17,911 nt of DNA from Candidatus Acidianus copahuensis (GCF_000632495.1 NZ_JFZT01000067.1:1-17911); one strand, 5' to 3'. Numbered from the stretch's first letter, positions 7,908 to 17,086 are shown. Notes: a model not told the origin generated them from the letters alone. A program made the numbers and translations.

Positions 7908-9053
7908 ATGGCCTACAAGTCAGTCCTCTTTGCCTCAATTCTAATATTTACTTTCACTTTCTCGATGAGGGCAAGTAACAACATGATAATCACCACAGTC
8001 CCCCTCATTGCAAGATATTACTTCCACTTTTCAGACTTAGAAATTGGCGTTGTCTCCTCCCTTGTTACGCTGATCTCATTCTTCTCCTCTGCTTTCATAA
8101 ACGCTAGACTACCTTCAGTATTGAGGAGAAAAGTTTTCATTGCCAGCTCAATAATCTACGCTGTTCTTTTTCCCTTTTTCTACTTTTCTAATCCTATATT
8201 ACTTTGGTTTCTTGCATCTTTAGTAGGTTTTACTCTAGGCATTGTAGGCCCTAACATAATGACTTCCGCTGGACTTTTCGAGGATGGAAAGGTTAGGGAG
8301 AGAATGCTATCCCTCTACACTGTAGCCCTAAGTACATCGCTGATAGTCGGCCCGTTTATAGAATCCATAGTGCTAACTAGGTTTACCCTCTTCCAAGCTT
8401 TCCTTTTCTTTACATCCTTTGCCCTTATACTGGCGTTCCTTTCACCACTCATTGAATTTCCAAGTTCTCAACAGAGCGTAAATAGGAAAGGAGTTGTAAG
8501 AAACAAAGGTTTTCTTATTCCAATTTTTCTAAACTTAATGTATGCGCTCCCTTTTGGTCTCCTAACTACATTTGGAGGAATATATGCGGTTAGCGATTTT
8601 CACGCATCATACTCTTTAGCAACTGCGCTGTTTGGTATGTTTTTCCTCACTTCCCTGCTTGGAAGGTTATTCGTTACAGTAAAGGCTCCTGATAGGCTTT
8701 TACCTTATATTATTATTGCCTCTACAACAACTGTTTTTGGACTTCTTCTTGTAGCAATAGCTCCTAATATTTACGCATATGCCTTTGGTTTACTCGTCCT
8801 GGGAGTACCTCATGGTTTAACGTATCCTATATCCTTAATAGCGATGACTAGGTCGTTCCCATCAGAGGAGGTAAGGAGCGTGGCGAATAGCTATTTTTCA
8901 GCGATAATGATGGGCTTTGCAGCCTTTGTCCCTATGACCATTTCAATTCTAGTAGAAGCTGTAGGGATAAGACTTTCCTTCTTGTCCGTTGTTCCAGTTT
9001 CTTTGGCTTTCTTTGGGGGAGTAATCTACGGACAAAGGTATGTAAAGCTATAG
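7908..9053 (+). CDS. Major facilitator superfamily transporter
   Basis: This 381-residue integral membrane protein has about twelve hydrophobic segments in two halves, separated by a basic central loop near residues 185-200 (QQSVNRKGVVRNKG). The loop after the second helix is FINARLPSVLRRKVF, in the position of MFS motif A; the RR-K end is kept but the usual G-x-L-x-D-R is not. The length is typical for drug- or metabolite-type MFS exporters. The substrate cannot be predicted. It has its own TATA box and an ATG at the transcript start. It is convergent with the minus-strand membrane protein gene at 9480-10004, and a long T/A tract lies between them. Nothing nearby suggests a pathway. Confidence 0.88.
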   Translation: MAYKSVLFASILIFTFTFSMRASNNMIITTVPLIARYYFHFSDLEIGVVSSLVTLISFFSSAFINARLPSVLRRKVFIASSIIYAVLFPFFYFSNPILLWFLASLVGFTLGIVGPNIMTSAGLFEDGKVRERMLSLYTVALSTSLIVGPFIESIVLTRFTLFQAFLFFTSFALILAFLSPLIEFPSSQQSVNRKGVVRNKGFLIPIFLNLMYALPFGLLTTFGGIYAVSDFHASYSLATALFGMFFLTSLLGRLFVTVKAPDRLLPYIIIASTTTVFGLLLVAIAPNIYAYAFGLLVLGVPHGLTYPISLIAMTRSFPSEEVRSVANSYFSAIMMGFAAFVPMTISILVEAVGIRLSFLSVVPVSLAFFGGVIYGQRYVKL

Positions 9054-9448
9054 TTTGACATGTTCTTAGACGTATCTAGTTATTCAGTGCATTTCAAGGT
9101 ATATCCTAGGATTCACTTCTCACCTTTCTTGTAATATAACTACCTCAAGTGGGATCAAGGAATCTGGATCAACTGTGCGGGCTCGAAGTATTTCCCCTTT
9201 GTGAAGTTCATAGCGTTGATGTGGATCTCTCTCGAAAATTTTCTAAAACCACTTTAAAAACCTCCTGTTACCCTATACGAAACAGTTTCACAGCCTTAAC
9301 TGTCCACATAAGGCCTATCCGTATTTAGTTAGAAGGAGATAGACATCAGAATGCATAGACCTATCAATACGTCAAGAAACAAAATTAAAAATCAATTAGA
9401 TCAACTTATTCGTAAGCGGTCAAAGAAGTTCTTAAAAAGAGATTAAAC
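9054..9448. other. Intergenic region containing a diverged repeat
   Basis: No intact gene is visible in this stretch. Its main content is copy A of a diverged repeat (9102-9298). Short open pieces on the plus strand are broken by stops at every 20-45 codons. Confidence 0.5.
9102..9298. repeat. Diverged non-coding repeat, copy A
   Basis: This segment aligns with 11181-11390. Shared blocks occur in the same order: TATCCT followed by CACCTTTCTTG (ACCTTTCTTG in B), GGATC/GATCAAC, TCCCCT, GCGTTGATGTG, an AAATTT and TTTAAAAA block, and AGTTTCAC. Similarity is moderate with small gaps, so the copies are old. It may be a relic of a mobile element or MITE, or a conserved regulatory region. Orientation is the same in both copies. 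Confidence 0.6.
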
Positions 9449-9469
9449 TTTTTTTTTTTAAAAAAAAAA
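9449..9469. terminator. Bidirectional T/A-tract terminator between convergent genes
   Basis: Eleven T are followed by ten A. Each strand therefore presents a run of T at the end of a converging transcript: the MFS gene from the left and the membrane-protein gene, whose stop is at 9480, from the right. Archaeal RNA polymerase terminates at U-rich runs without needing a hairpin. Confidence 0.65.
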
Positions 9470-9479
9470 TGAACACACT

Positions 9480-10004
9480 TTAATTTATTTTTAACTTATT
9501 ATGGAAAGATACAAGTAGGGAAAGACCGATTATCTTCACTATATCACCTATAATAGCAATTATACCCAAATCATAAAGGTATAAAGGTAGTCCCAAGGTA
9601 AATGTGACTGCACCGTAAAAGAATAGAGCGGAATACAATTTATTTGCCGCATTTAAAGTAAGGAAGATAGAAATTCCTGCTATCGGTTCAAAAGCATACC
9701 CAATTAAAAGGATGTAAATTCCCTGGAATAAGTTTATAGTCACTAAAATTAAACCTATGAAACCTAAGATCACTGCAATACTTCCAGGATATCTCATTAG
9801 ATAATCCTTCCTCAATTTTGAGCGGGAGTATGTAAGAAGGGACGGGATAGCCATTATAAAGATGATCCATAATAGGACCTTTGACGTAAGCGAAAAAATA
9901 TAGTTTAATCCATAATCAAGGAGTACTATTAACTCGGCTAATATGAATACGGATGCCACCAAGCTAATTACGTTTCCTTTAAAGAGATTACTGTTCATAG
10001 TCAT
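9480..10004 (-). CDS. Small integral membrane protein, unknown function
   Basis: The product has 174 residues and five or six hydrophobic helices: about 11-31, 41-60, 75-105 (possibly two), 125-146 and 148-168. A short basic loop (SRSKLRKDYLMRYPG) separates the second and third. No catalytic or binding motif stands out and I do not recognise the family. The start is ATG at 10004, but a second ATG two codons on (9998) is better placed relative to the AT-rich TATA-like element near 10019-10027 if the transcript is leaderless. It lies 66 nt downstream of lplA on the same strand, so it may be co-transcribed in part. Confidence 0.6.
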   Translation of the reverse strand: MTMNSNLFKGNVISLVASVFILAELIVLLDYGLNYIFSLTSKVLLWIIFIMAIPSLLTYSRSKLRKDYLMRYPGSIAVILGFIGLILVTINLFQGIYILLIGYAFEPIAGISIFLTLNAANKLYSALFFYGAVTFTLGLPLYLYDLGIIAIIGDIVKIIGLSLLVSFHNKLKIN

Positions 10005-10070
10005 TAATTGACTTTAAAGTAAATAAATGAGAGTTAAGTCTTTTTTAAAAATTGTCCTTATCGCTTACAA

Positions 10071-10835
10071 CTAAAGGTTAAATCCTCTTCCAAATACCCA
10101 TTCTGGTCTATTGTACTTTTTCTCATACAGATCTTCAGCTAACTTTTTCTCCTCAACGGTTAAGTCCCCTTTGAAGTATTCAAAATTATATGCTTTTTCA
10201 TAACTCCTCATTATTATATTTTTTACATCTATTTCATCCTTTCCAGTTAATTCCTGGATATTCCCTACCCTATGCTTTACCTCGCTCACTCCCTTATCCT
10301 TTAGTTTTTCTTTAGGCACATTTAACGCTGAGGCCAAGACGTCTAATTTACTATTCACTAGAAGAGTTGCGTGGAATAGTACGGATCCTTGGCCCAATGA
10401 GGCTGCAGATCCCATAACTTTTTTCCCAGAGATCTCAACGTCGTTCAGTCCAGGGCTTTCAGCCTTAATTCCTTCCTCCTTAAATTCGTTAATTAAAGGA
10501 GATATAAAAGCGTCGTACAATTTGATAACGTCTTTTCCTATGTTGAAGAAGTCCTTTGAAATCACGGAGAAAATTAGATTTCCCATATCCTGGTATACTG
10601 CCCCACCCCCCGTATTCCTCTTAGCTACCTCTATCTTTTCGATCTTAACATAGTCCATGTTTAGCTCCTCTTCGGCGAGTTGAAATCTACCTAAAATAAC
10701 TGCGTTTCTATGCTTCCATAGCCATAACGTGGGAGGAGATCTGTTCGAAATCACCTCGCGAAATATGGCCTCATCGACAGCCATGCTATATCTAGGATTG
10801 TCTAGGAAAGAGACCTCTAATAGCCTAACTTTCAC
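10071..10835 (-). CDS. lplA: Lipoate-protein ligase A, catalytic (N-terminal) subunit
   Basis: This 254-residue enzyme activates lipoate with ATP to lipoyl-AMP and transfers it to a lysine of lipoyl domains (E2 of 2-oxoacid dehydrogenases, or GcvH). It has the family signature KRNTGGGAVYQDMGNLIFS (residues 72-90), a SGKKVMGSAAS segment with the conserved lysine (K138/K139), and GSVLFHATLLV. The Sulfolobus-type enzyme lacks the C-terminal accessory domain, which here is encoded by the gene just upstream. The start is GTG at 10835, and the gene overlaps that upstream gene by 11 nt, so the pair is translationally linked and the products should form a complex. A downstream T/A-rich stretch near 10035-10050 may end the transcript. 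Confidence 0.9.
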   Translation of the reverse strand: MKVRLLEVSFLDNPRYSMAVDEAIFREVISNRSPPTLWLWKHRNAVILGRFQLAEEELNMDYVKIEKIEVAKRNTGGGAVYQDMGNLIFSVISKDFFNIGKDVIKLYDAFISPLINEFKEEGIKAESPGLNDVEISGKKVMGSAASLGQGSVLFHATLLVNSKLDVLASALNVPKEKLKDKGVSEVKHRVGNIQELTGKDEIDVKNIIMRSYEKAYNFEYFKGDLTVEEKKLAEDLYEKKYNRPEWVFGRGFNL

Positions 10836-11094
10836 CCATTATCGCCCTCACAAAGTCTTCTTCAGTTACGAATGGCATTTGAACGTTATTTTCCCTTACA
10901 AAACTAGATATTGCCCTCTTAACTTCTTCTTTCTCGTAAGGCGTACCTATTAACTTCTTCTCGAGCAAAGGTAAGGCCTCCTCTGGGTAGATGAAGAAGT
11001 CTCCAGTAATTTGTATTTCGTGGATAGTGCCATTAGCGTCAACTTTTACCCTTATTAATCCTTTCTTAGCCTTGAATACAAACTTCCTTAGCAT
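10825..11094 (-). CDS. lplB: Lipoate-protein ligase accessory (C-terminal domain) subunit
   Basis: This 89-residue protein resembles the accessory C-terminal domain of bacterial LplA, encoded separately as in Thermoplasma. Landmarks are a GLIRV-x-V beta segment, IHEIQITGDFFIYPEE, a central LEKKLIGTPYEKEEV helix and a C-terminal ITP-like FVTEEDFVRAIMG. In characterised archaeal systems both subunits are required for lipoyl-AMP formation. The ATG at 11094 is preceded on the minus strand by an AATTTTAA-type box centred about 26 nt upstream (11117-11124), which fits a leaderless start for the two-gene operon. The stop overlaps the lplA start. Confidence 0.82.
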   Translation of the reverse strand: MLRKFVFKAKKGLIRVKVDANGTIHEIQITGDFFIYPEEALPLLEKKLIGTPYEKEEVKRAISSFVRENNVQMPFVTEEDFVRAIMGES

Positions 11095-11180
11095 AAGTAA
11101 TGAAATGAAAGAAAGGTTAAAATTCCTTGATGTTTATAGATCTTTCCCGTTCGTACCTAAAGTGGTTTGTTCAGGTGTTT

Positions 11181-11390
11181 TATCCTCTAGGGGCTCTCAC
11201 TTACCTTTCTTGATAGCACAGCTAACTCCAATGTTGGATCGAGGAATAAAGATCAACGGCTAGTATACCTCCGAATATCATCCCCTCTTTTATACACTGC
11301 ACGGCGTTGATGTGAGTTTCATCGTAAAAATTTCCTTAGACGGATTTTAAAAATCTTTATCTGCCTGGGATGGAAATAGTTTCACGACCT
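11181..11390. repeat. Diverged non-coding repeat, copy B
   Basis: This is the partner of 9102-9298, with the same ordered blocks (TATCCT, ACCTTTCTTG, GATCAAC, TCCCCT, GCGTTGATGTG, TTTAAAAA, AGTTTCAC). On the plus strand it reads in short frames interrupted by stops, so it is not coding now. Confidence 0.6.
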
Positions 11391-11539
11391 CATCCCTGTT
11401 TAGATATCTCTTAGTATATCCCTACTATTTGGTGAAACTTCCCTAGACGCTATTACTTTCTTCACTTTTTGCCCATTTTACATTTAAAAACCTTTTACAC
11501 CTTATAACCAGGAATCGTTCTCCACCAAATGTTCGCTCA

Positions 11540-11560
11540 AGTATTACTTTGCGTAATACT
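11540..11560. promoter_or_regulatory. Inverted repeat (8-bp stem, 5-nt loop) upstream of methylase
   Basis: AGTATTAC at 11540-11547 and GTAATACT at 11553-11560 are perfect inverted complements around TTTGC. The site lies 50-70 nt upstream of the methylase start, where an operator for a dimeric regulator would be well placed. Its role is not shown by sequence. Confidence 0.4.
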
Positions 11561-11611
11561 TTGTCTACTATCTTCATCCCGAAAGGATAACTGTTTATAA
11601 GGGAGGTTTAC

Positions 11612-13750
11612 TTGGTCGAATTAGGGTTTAGATTGACGAAATTCGTGGAAAGCTCCTCCTTTCCCTTTAAGGAAGTTAGCGAACTATCCAGAAGGGAAAA
11701 GGGAAATGGGAGGCCCCCTCATTGGAATATGGTATTTTGGTGGTCAAGAAAACCACTATCTTCAGCTAGGTCAGTAATCGTTGGTAGCTTAGTCGGGTCT
11801 AATATTTCAAAAGACGAGTTTCTTAAAATATTGGATAAAAACAAAAAGTTCGAAGGTAGGCTCCTTGACCCATTCGCTGGGTTTGGTTCAATTCCTCTAG
11901 AGGGTTTAAGGTTAAATTTAGAGGTCACAGCTTCTGATCTTTTACCTACTTCCTACATATTCTTAAAGGCAATACTTCAATATTCCAGAAAGGAAATGGC
12001 CGAAAAGGTAGAAAAGTGGGGAAACTGGATCTATGAGAAATTGAAAGAAGATCCGGAAATAAAGGAGATCTTTGATGGAGTAGTAGCTTACATTGGTTCG
12101 TGGGAGGTTAAGTGCCCGTACTGTGGGGGATGGACTCCTCTGCTTGAGAACTGGTGGTTAGCAAAGGTAAATAGAAAAATGAAAAGGCTTGCCTGGATGG
12201 AGCCGGAAGTAAAGGACGGGAAAGTGAACATCAAAGTGATAGACCTGGGGAAAGTTAACGCAAAGGTGGAGGATAAGATGAATAAAGTTATAGTTGGGGA
12301 TAAAGTGTTCCATTTGCCGAGGGGAAATAACGAACCTAGGAAGAGGGCTTTTACTTGTCTGATCTGCGGGAGAAGAGTAAATTATATTGAAATTAACGGA
12401 AAAAAAGTACCTTATGTAAAATACGCTATATCCTCTTTTTATACTTCAGACAGACCAATAGCTAGGCAAAGGCTTCTAGTTAAAGTTAAGCAAGAGGAGG
12501 GGTTACGTTTTGAGCCTTGTGAGAATCAAGATAAACTGGATCTTTCTAGGGTTAACCTCTTGGACGTTGACGTACCTAAGGAGAAAATCCCTGGATACAG
12601 TAAGCTCAACATAAAACTTCCTTTATATGGTATTGACGAGTGGTATAAGATGTTTAGCTCCATTCACCTCGTAGTTTTACTTAAGCTGGTCAAGTTGATA
12701 AGAGAAGTAGGAGAAATAACGGCGGATGAGGAACTTATGTCCTTCCTAGCAATTTCCCTAAGTAAGACAGTGGACTATAATTCCTTAGTATCTCATTGGA
12801 ACATAGGGGCAATGAACGTTGGAGATACGCTCGCCTTCAGGGGGTTGCCAATAGTTTGGAACTGGTGTGCGGTAAATCCAGTGAGCGACTTTCTAGGTTC
12901 ATGGAAGAAAGCTGTTGAGGCAACAATTAGAGGGATCAATTACCTTTCTTCCTATCTCCCCAAGGAGAGAAAAGTGAGGGTTTTACTAAGCGACGTTTCT
13001 TCTCTTAACTTAGGCGAGTATGACCTAATAGTTACAGATCCTCCGTACTTCTTTGACGTAATCTACTCGGAGCTTAGTGACCTTTACTACGTGTGGATAA
13101 AGAGAGCGTTAAGCGGGGTTAAGGACGGAAAGTTGGTCCCAAAGTTTTTCAAGGAGGCATTTTTCGATGGAGAAAGAGAGAGGAAAACTCAGTGGGAGGA
13201 GTTTGGCCTTAAGGAAGTGAGTCTAGAACCAAAAAGGCTTGGTTCTAAGGCTAGAAAGGAGGAGGGTTTAGAGCACTACAGATCCTTGCTTAACTCTTCG
13301 TTTAAGTCAATGTCTTCTCACCTTAAGGACGAAGGTGTTTTGGTAACTTTTTACTCTAGCAACTACCTTGTGGCTTGGGAATTACTTGTTGAGGCTGGAA
13401 TAAACGCGGGATTAAAAATCGTAAACGCGTTTCCTTTGCTTACAGAGTTTAAGGAAAGCGTTGCAACAAGGGGGAAGAGATCAAAGAACGTTAGCGTTAT
13501 TCTCGTTTGGAAAAAGGGTAAACTTGAAGATGGTAATGAACAAATTATTGATAAGATATCGTCGCACATAAGGGAAAAGTTAAGGGAGTTATTAGCTTTA
13601 GGTTTAACTGATCAAGACCTAGCGATATCAGTATTTGCCTCTTCCTTAATCTTGATCACAAGTTATAAGGTCTCAGATCTAGGCAAAGTGATGGAGAACG
13701 CATATCTCTTGACACTACGTGAACTTGAAAGATCTTTCAATTCCTTCTAG
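11612..13750 (+). CDS. DUF1156-type (COG1743) adenine-specific DNA methylase with zinc ribbon
   Basis: This 712-residue protein is predicted to transfer a methyl group from S-adenosylmethionine to an exocyclic amino group in DNA. The N-terminus has the DUF1156 pattern (FPFKEVSELSRREK then WWSRKPLSSARS). Motif I for SAM binding is D86PFAGFGS, and the catalytic motif is D476PPY within VTDPPYFFDVIYSEL. Between them two CxxC pairs (C168/C171 and C249/C252) form a zinc ribbon. The TTG at 11612 is supported by GGAGGT at 11602-11607, though only 4 nt away; a TTTATAA at 11594-11600 is too close to be its TATA box. Homologues often accompany DUF499-type ATPases in putative defence loci, but none is here. 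The last five codons and the stop lie inside a CRISPR repeat (product ends RSFNSF), so the native C-terminus may be missing. Confidence 0.88.
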   Translation: MVELGFRLTKFVESSSFPFKEVSELSRREKGNGRPPHWNMVFWWSRKPLSSARSVIVGSLVGSNISKDEFLKILDKNKKFEGRLLDPFAGFGSIPLEGLRLNLEVTASDLLPTSYIFLKAILQYSRKEMAEKVEKWGNWIYEKLKEDPEIKEIFDGVVAYIGSWEVKCPYCGGWTPLLENWWLAKVNRKMKRLAWMEPEVKDGKVNIKVIDLGKVNAKVEDKMNKVIVGDKVFHLPRGNNEPRKRAFTCLICGRRVNYIEINGKKVPYVKYAISSFYTSDRPIARQRLLVKVKQEEGLRFEPCENQDKLDLSRVNLLDVDVPKEKIPGYSKLNIKLPLYGIDEWYKMFSSIHLVVLLKLVKLIREVGEITADEELMSFLAISLSKTVDYNSLVSHWNIGAMNVGDTLAFRGLPIVWNWCAVNPVSDFLGSWKKAVEATIRGINYLSSYLPKERKVRVLLSDVSSLNLGEYDLIVTDPPYFFDVIYSELSDLYYVWIKRALSGVKDGKLVPKFFKEAFFDGERERKTQWEEFGLKEVSLEPKRLGSKARKEEGLEHYRSLLNSSFKSMSSHLKDEGVLVTFYSSNYLVAWELLVEAGINAGLKIVNAFPLLTEFKESVATRGKRSKNVSVILVWKKGKLEDGNEQIIDKISSHIREKLRELLALGLTDQDLAISVFASSLILITSYKVSDLGKVMENAYLLTLRELERSFNSF

Positions 13751-13758
13751 GATGCAAC

Positions 13759-13799
13759 AGGGGTATGTTAAAGCTCCCCCCTTCAGGCGGGGAGCTTCT
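13759..13799 (-). other. Oldest spacer, contains a strong hairpin
   Basis: This 41-nt spacer has AAGCTCCCC (13771-13779) and its exact complement GGGGAGCTT (13789-13797) around a 9-nt loop. It is much richer in G and C than its neighbours. Such hairpins are typical of subterminal ends of IS200/IS605-like elements, so the protospacer may lie in one; that is inference. Confidence 0.8.
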
Positions 13800-14080
13800 C
13801 TTTCAATTCCTTCTAGGATGCAACTTGTTTATTTTTACAAAGGAAGACAATACGACAATAGAACTTTCAATTCCTTCTAGGATGCAACATCATAGCCCGC
13901 CTCTTATCAGTTTTGCGACTAACTGTACTTTCAATTCCTTTTAGGATGCAACAGATGGAAGAAAAATAAAAAAAGTGAGACTTGGTCCAAACTTTCAATT
14001 CCTTTTAGGATGCAACAAAAAAGATTGAAAGAAGCGAAGTCAATCGAGGAGTTGGCTTTCAATTCCTTTTAGGATGCAAC

Positions 14081-14210
14081 GTGACGATAAACACACTTAC
14101 TACATCCTCCCTGATCAATACTTTCAATTCCTTTTAGGATGCAACGTGACGATAAACACACTTACTACATCCTCCCTGATCAATACTTTCAATTCCTTTT
14201 AGGATGCAAC
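14081..14210 (-). repeat. Tandem duplication of one spacer-repeat unit
   Basis: The 40-nt spacers at 14081-14120 and 14146-14185 are identical (both begin GTGACGATAAACACAC), as are the T-type repeats that follow them. This is a 65-bp unit present twice in tandem, best explained by slippage or unequal recombination between repeats. Confidence 0.97.
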
Positions 14211-17045
14211 CTATAGGAATGATCATAAAACATACATTCTTTACAACTTTCAATTCCTTCTAGGATGCAACCTACATGGACTAATACCAATAAGTAATGG
14301 TGACTTCATAACTTTCAATTCCTTCTAGGATGCAACGTGACAGTAGGACTTGACCCACCAGTGAGACTGCTAACTTCCTTTCAATTCCTTCTAGGATGCA
14401 ACAGTTATTCTTGGGTCTACGAAGAATTAGAAGAAATTGATCTTTCAATTCCTTCTAGGATGCAACATTGAATACTGTCCTTTCTGTATCTAGCCACCAA
14501 TTATTGCCTTTCAATTCCTTCTAGGATGCAACATAAAGGTTATAAAGGAAGATAATAATAGGGGTGAAATAAGCTTTCAATTCCTTCTAGGATGCAACGA
14601 AAGAAAAAAGAAAAAGATTAGCACTTTAGCTTATACTTCTTTCAATTCCTTCTAGGATGCAACAAGGTGTGTTGGTAACGGAGACTGAAGGTACGTTGGA
14701 GATCTTTCAATTCCTTCTAGGATGCAACTATGTACATATACCTAAATCGGTGGGAAGACCACCCACCCTTTCAATTCCTTCTAGGATGCAACAGTTTTTT
14801 GTCAGTAACTGGGGAGTTACCAATCAATTCTCTTTCAATTCCTTCTAGGATGCAACATGTTTACCGATGCCTATGTGCTAGGGACTACAGCGCTTTCAAT
14901 TCCTTCTAGGATGCAACCCGGGTGTATACACTATCACTGTTGCTGCAAATGGTACGCTTTCAATTCCTTTTAGGATGCAACCTGTTACCGTTTGCCTTAA
15001 GGGCTATGAAGTGACATTGACCTTTCAATTCCTTTTAGGATGCAACGAGGAGAGAAGAGAAGAGAAGAAAACAAACTAGTGACAGCTTTCAATTCCTTTT
15101 AGGATGCAACCCGTACTTCCTAGCCTCAGCGAATATCTCTGAGATAAACTCCACTTTCAATTCCTTTTAGGATGCAACTAAGGGATGCCATTGCACAAAG
15201 TAAGGCAATTGAGGTTGACTTTCAATTCCTTTTAGGATGCAACTTCTTTATATCAATCCTCACAATCGTAAGCCCACTATATCTTTCAATTCCTTCTAGG
15301 ATGCAACCTCACGAAGACGTACAGCAACGCAATTTTACCTTCGGCGCTTTCAATTCCTTTTAGGATGCAACAGAGACGAAGTGAGGATAGTATTTACGTG
15401 GCTTTATAATACTTTCAATTCCTTTTAGGATGCAACCACGGCTAAACTGTAAGTTCGCTTTTATTGGGTCGCCGACTTTCAATTCCTTTTAGGATGCAAC
15501 AGTTCATCCACCAGATCACAACCCGTCCGTTTCCATCGTGACTTTCAATTCCTTTTAGGATGCAACGTTTTTGAGCTACGAAGTTCATAACGAAGAAGTA
15601 GAAGACTTTCAATTCCTTTTAGGATGCAACATCATTGAACCAGCTAAACTTACGCTAGAAATATCTCCTTTCAATTCCTTTTAGGATGCAACCTTGAAGT
15701 CATAGTTTCACTCTCACGACTTTGGCACTTCTTTCAATTCCTTTTAGGATGCAACAGTAGATAGCTTTCGCAACTAAAAGTAGCGAAGAGTTTGTACTTT
15801 CAATTCCTTTTAGGATGCAACCATACATGACGGGATTTGGGAAGATACTGTAGAACTAGCCTTTCAATTCCTTTTAGGATGCAACATACCCTGACCTCTA
15901 CACTTTTGTCATCGACCCCTTTCAATTCCTTTTAGGATGCAACATAACATGGATGAAGAAGAAGCTACTAAGTCGCTAGAGTCTTTCAATTCCTTTTAGG
16001 ATGCAACAAGTTACCGCAACAAAGTTGCAGAAAATATTTTTCCTTCTCTTTCAATTCCTTTTAGGATGCGACAAACAATGTCACCTACGTGAAAGTGCCA
16101 ATGGAATATGATGGCTTTCAATTCCTTTTAGGATGCAACACAAGGCTGTCCAGAACGCTATAAAATCATATCCCTCTGGCTTTCAATTCCTTTTAGGATG
16201 CAACGGGACACAACCCCCAGAGGTGGAAATGGAAATGAAAATAGGAACTTTCAATTCCTTTTAGGATGCAACAGTAGTCCTCATACTGTTTAGGGAGGAG
16301 ATAATAGCTTTCAATTCCTTTTAGGATGCAACAAGACTACCAACATCTACCAGCTCAAACAGTGGAAAACATCTTTCAATTCCTTTTAGGATGCAACGCG
16401 GAGTGAAAGAGTGAGGCAAGAGATACAACAGCGTACTTTCAATTCCTTTTAGGATGCAACATGAATAACGACATATTGCGTGAAATCATCAACGATATGA
16501 CTTTCAATTCCTTTTAGGATGCAACGCATATCTTCATACGTCTTTCTAACTCTTCTAGGCAAATCTTTCAATTCCTTTTAGGATGCAACAAGGAGGAAAA
16601 CAGACCAACAGCAGAAAGGTCAACACAGATCTTTCAATTCCTTTTAGGATGCAACGGCATTGATAAGGGCAATAACCCTCAGGGGTGGTTCATGACTTTC
16701 AATTCCTTTTAGGATGCAACGCGACAACAAAGTCATTGCAGTTGAGGTTGAAAGCGACATCTTTCAATTCCTTTTAGGATGCAACAAGAACTCTACAAAT
16801 TGGCGTTAAAACTACGCGAGGACCCCTTTCAATTCCTTTTAGGATGCAACTGCCCATGGTTCAACATAAGCAGTGTTGTAGTACTTTATCTTTCAATTCC
16901 TTTTAGGATGCAACTTACCAAACATGTTCGGGTTACACCGCGTGCACTTACTAATCTTTCAATTCCTTTTAGGATGCAACTTATCTAGGATTAACATTCT
17001 GATAATGCTATTTCCATCAACTTTCAATTCCTTTTAGGATGCAAC

Positions 17046-17086
17046 CTCGGCTAATGCCCAGCCGAGGGCTTCCTCCTTATCCGATA
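17046..17086 (-). other. Spacer with inverted repeat
   Basis: CTCGGCT (17046-17052) and AGCCGAG (17060-17066) are perfect complements around a 7-nt loop at one edge of this 41-nt spacer. The repeat that follows it at 17087 is an isolated C variant in an otherwise T-type stretch. Confidence 0.8.

Larger units (their letters stand above)
11095..11611. other. Divergent intergenic region
   Basis: This region separates the minus-strand lipoate ligase operon from the plus-strand methylase. It holds the lplB promoter, copy B of the diverged repeat (11181-11390), an 8-bp-stem inverted repeat (11540-11560) and the Shine-Dalgarno sequence of the methylase. The plus-strand frame ending at 11263 is largely the antisense of lplB and then repeat sequence, not a gene. 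Confidence 0.55.

Noticed and set aside
10729..11263. Plus-strand frames opposite lplA and lplB
   Set aside because: They are antisense to the lipoate ligase genes; the tail of the second frame is diverged-repeat sequence with no partner.
11719..13569. Minus-strand frames opposite the methylase
   Set aside because: They are shadows of the methylase with no independent support.
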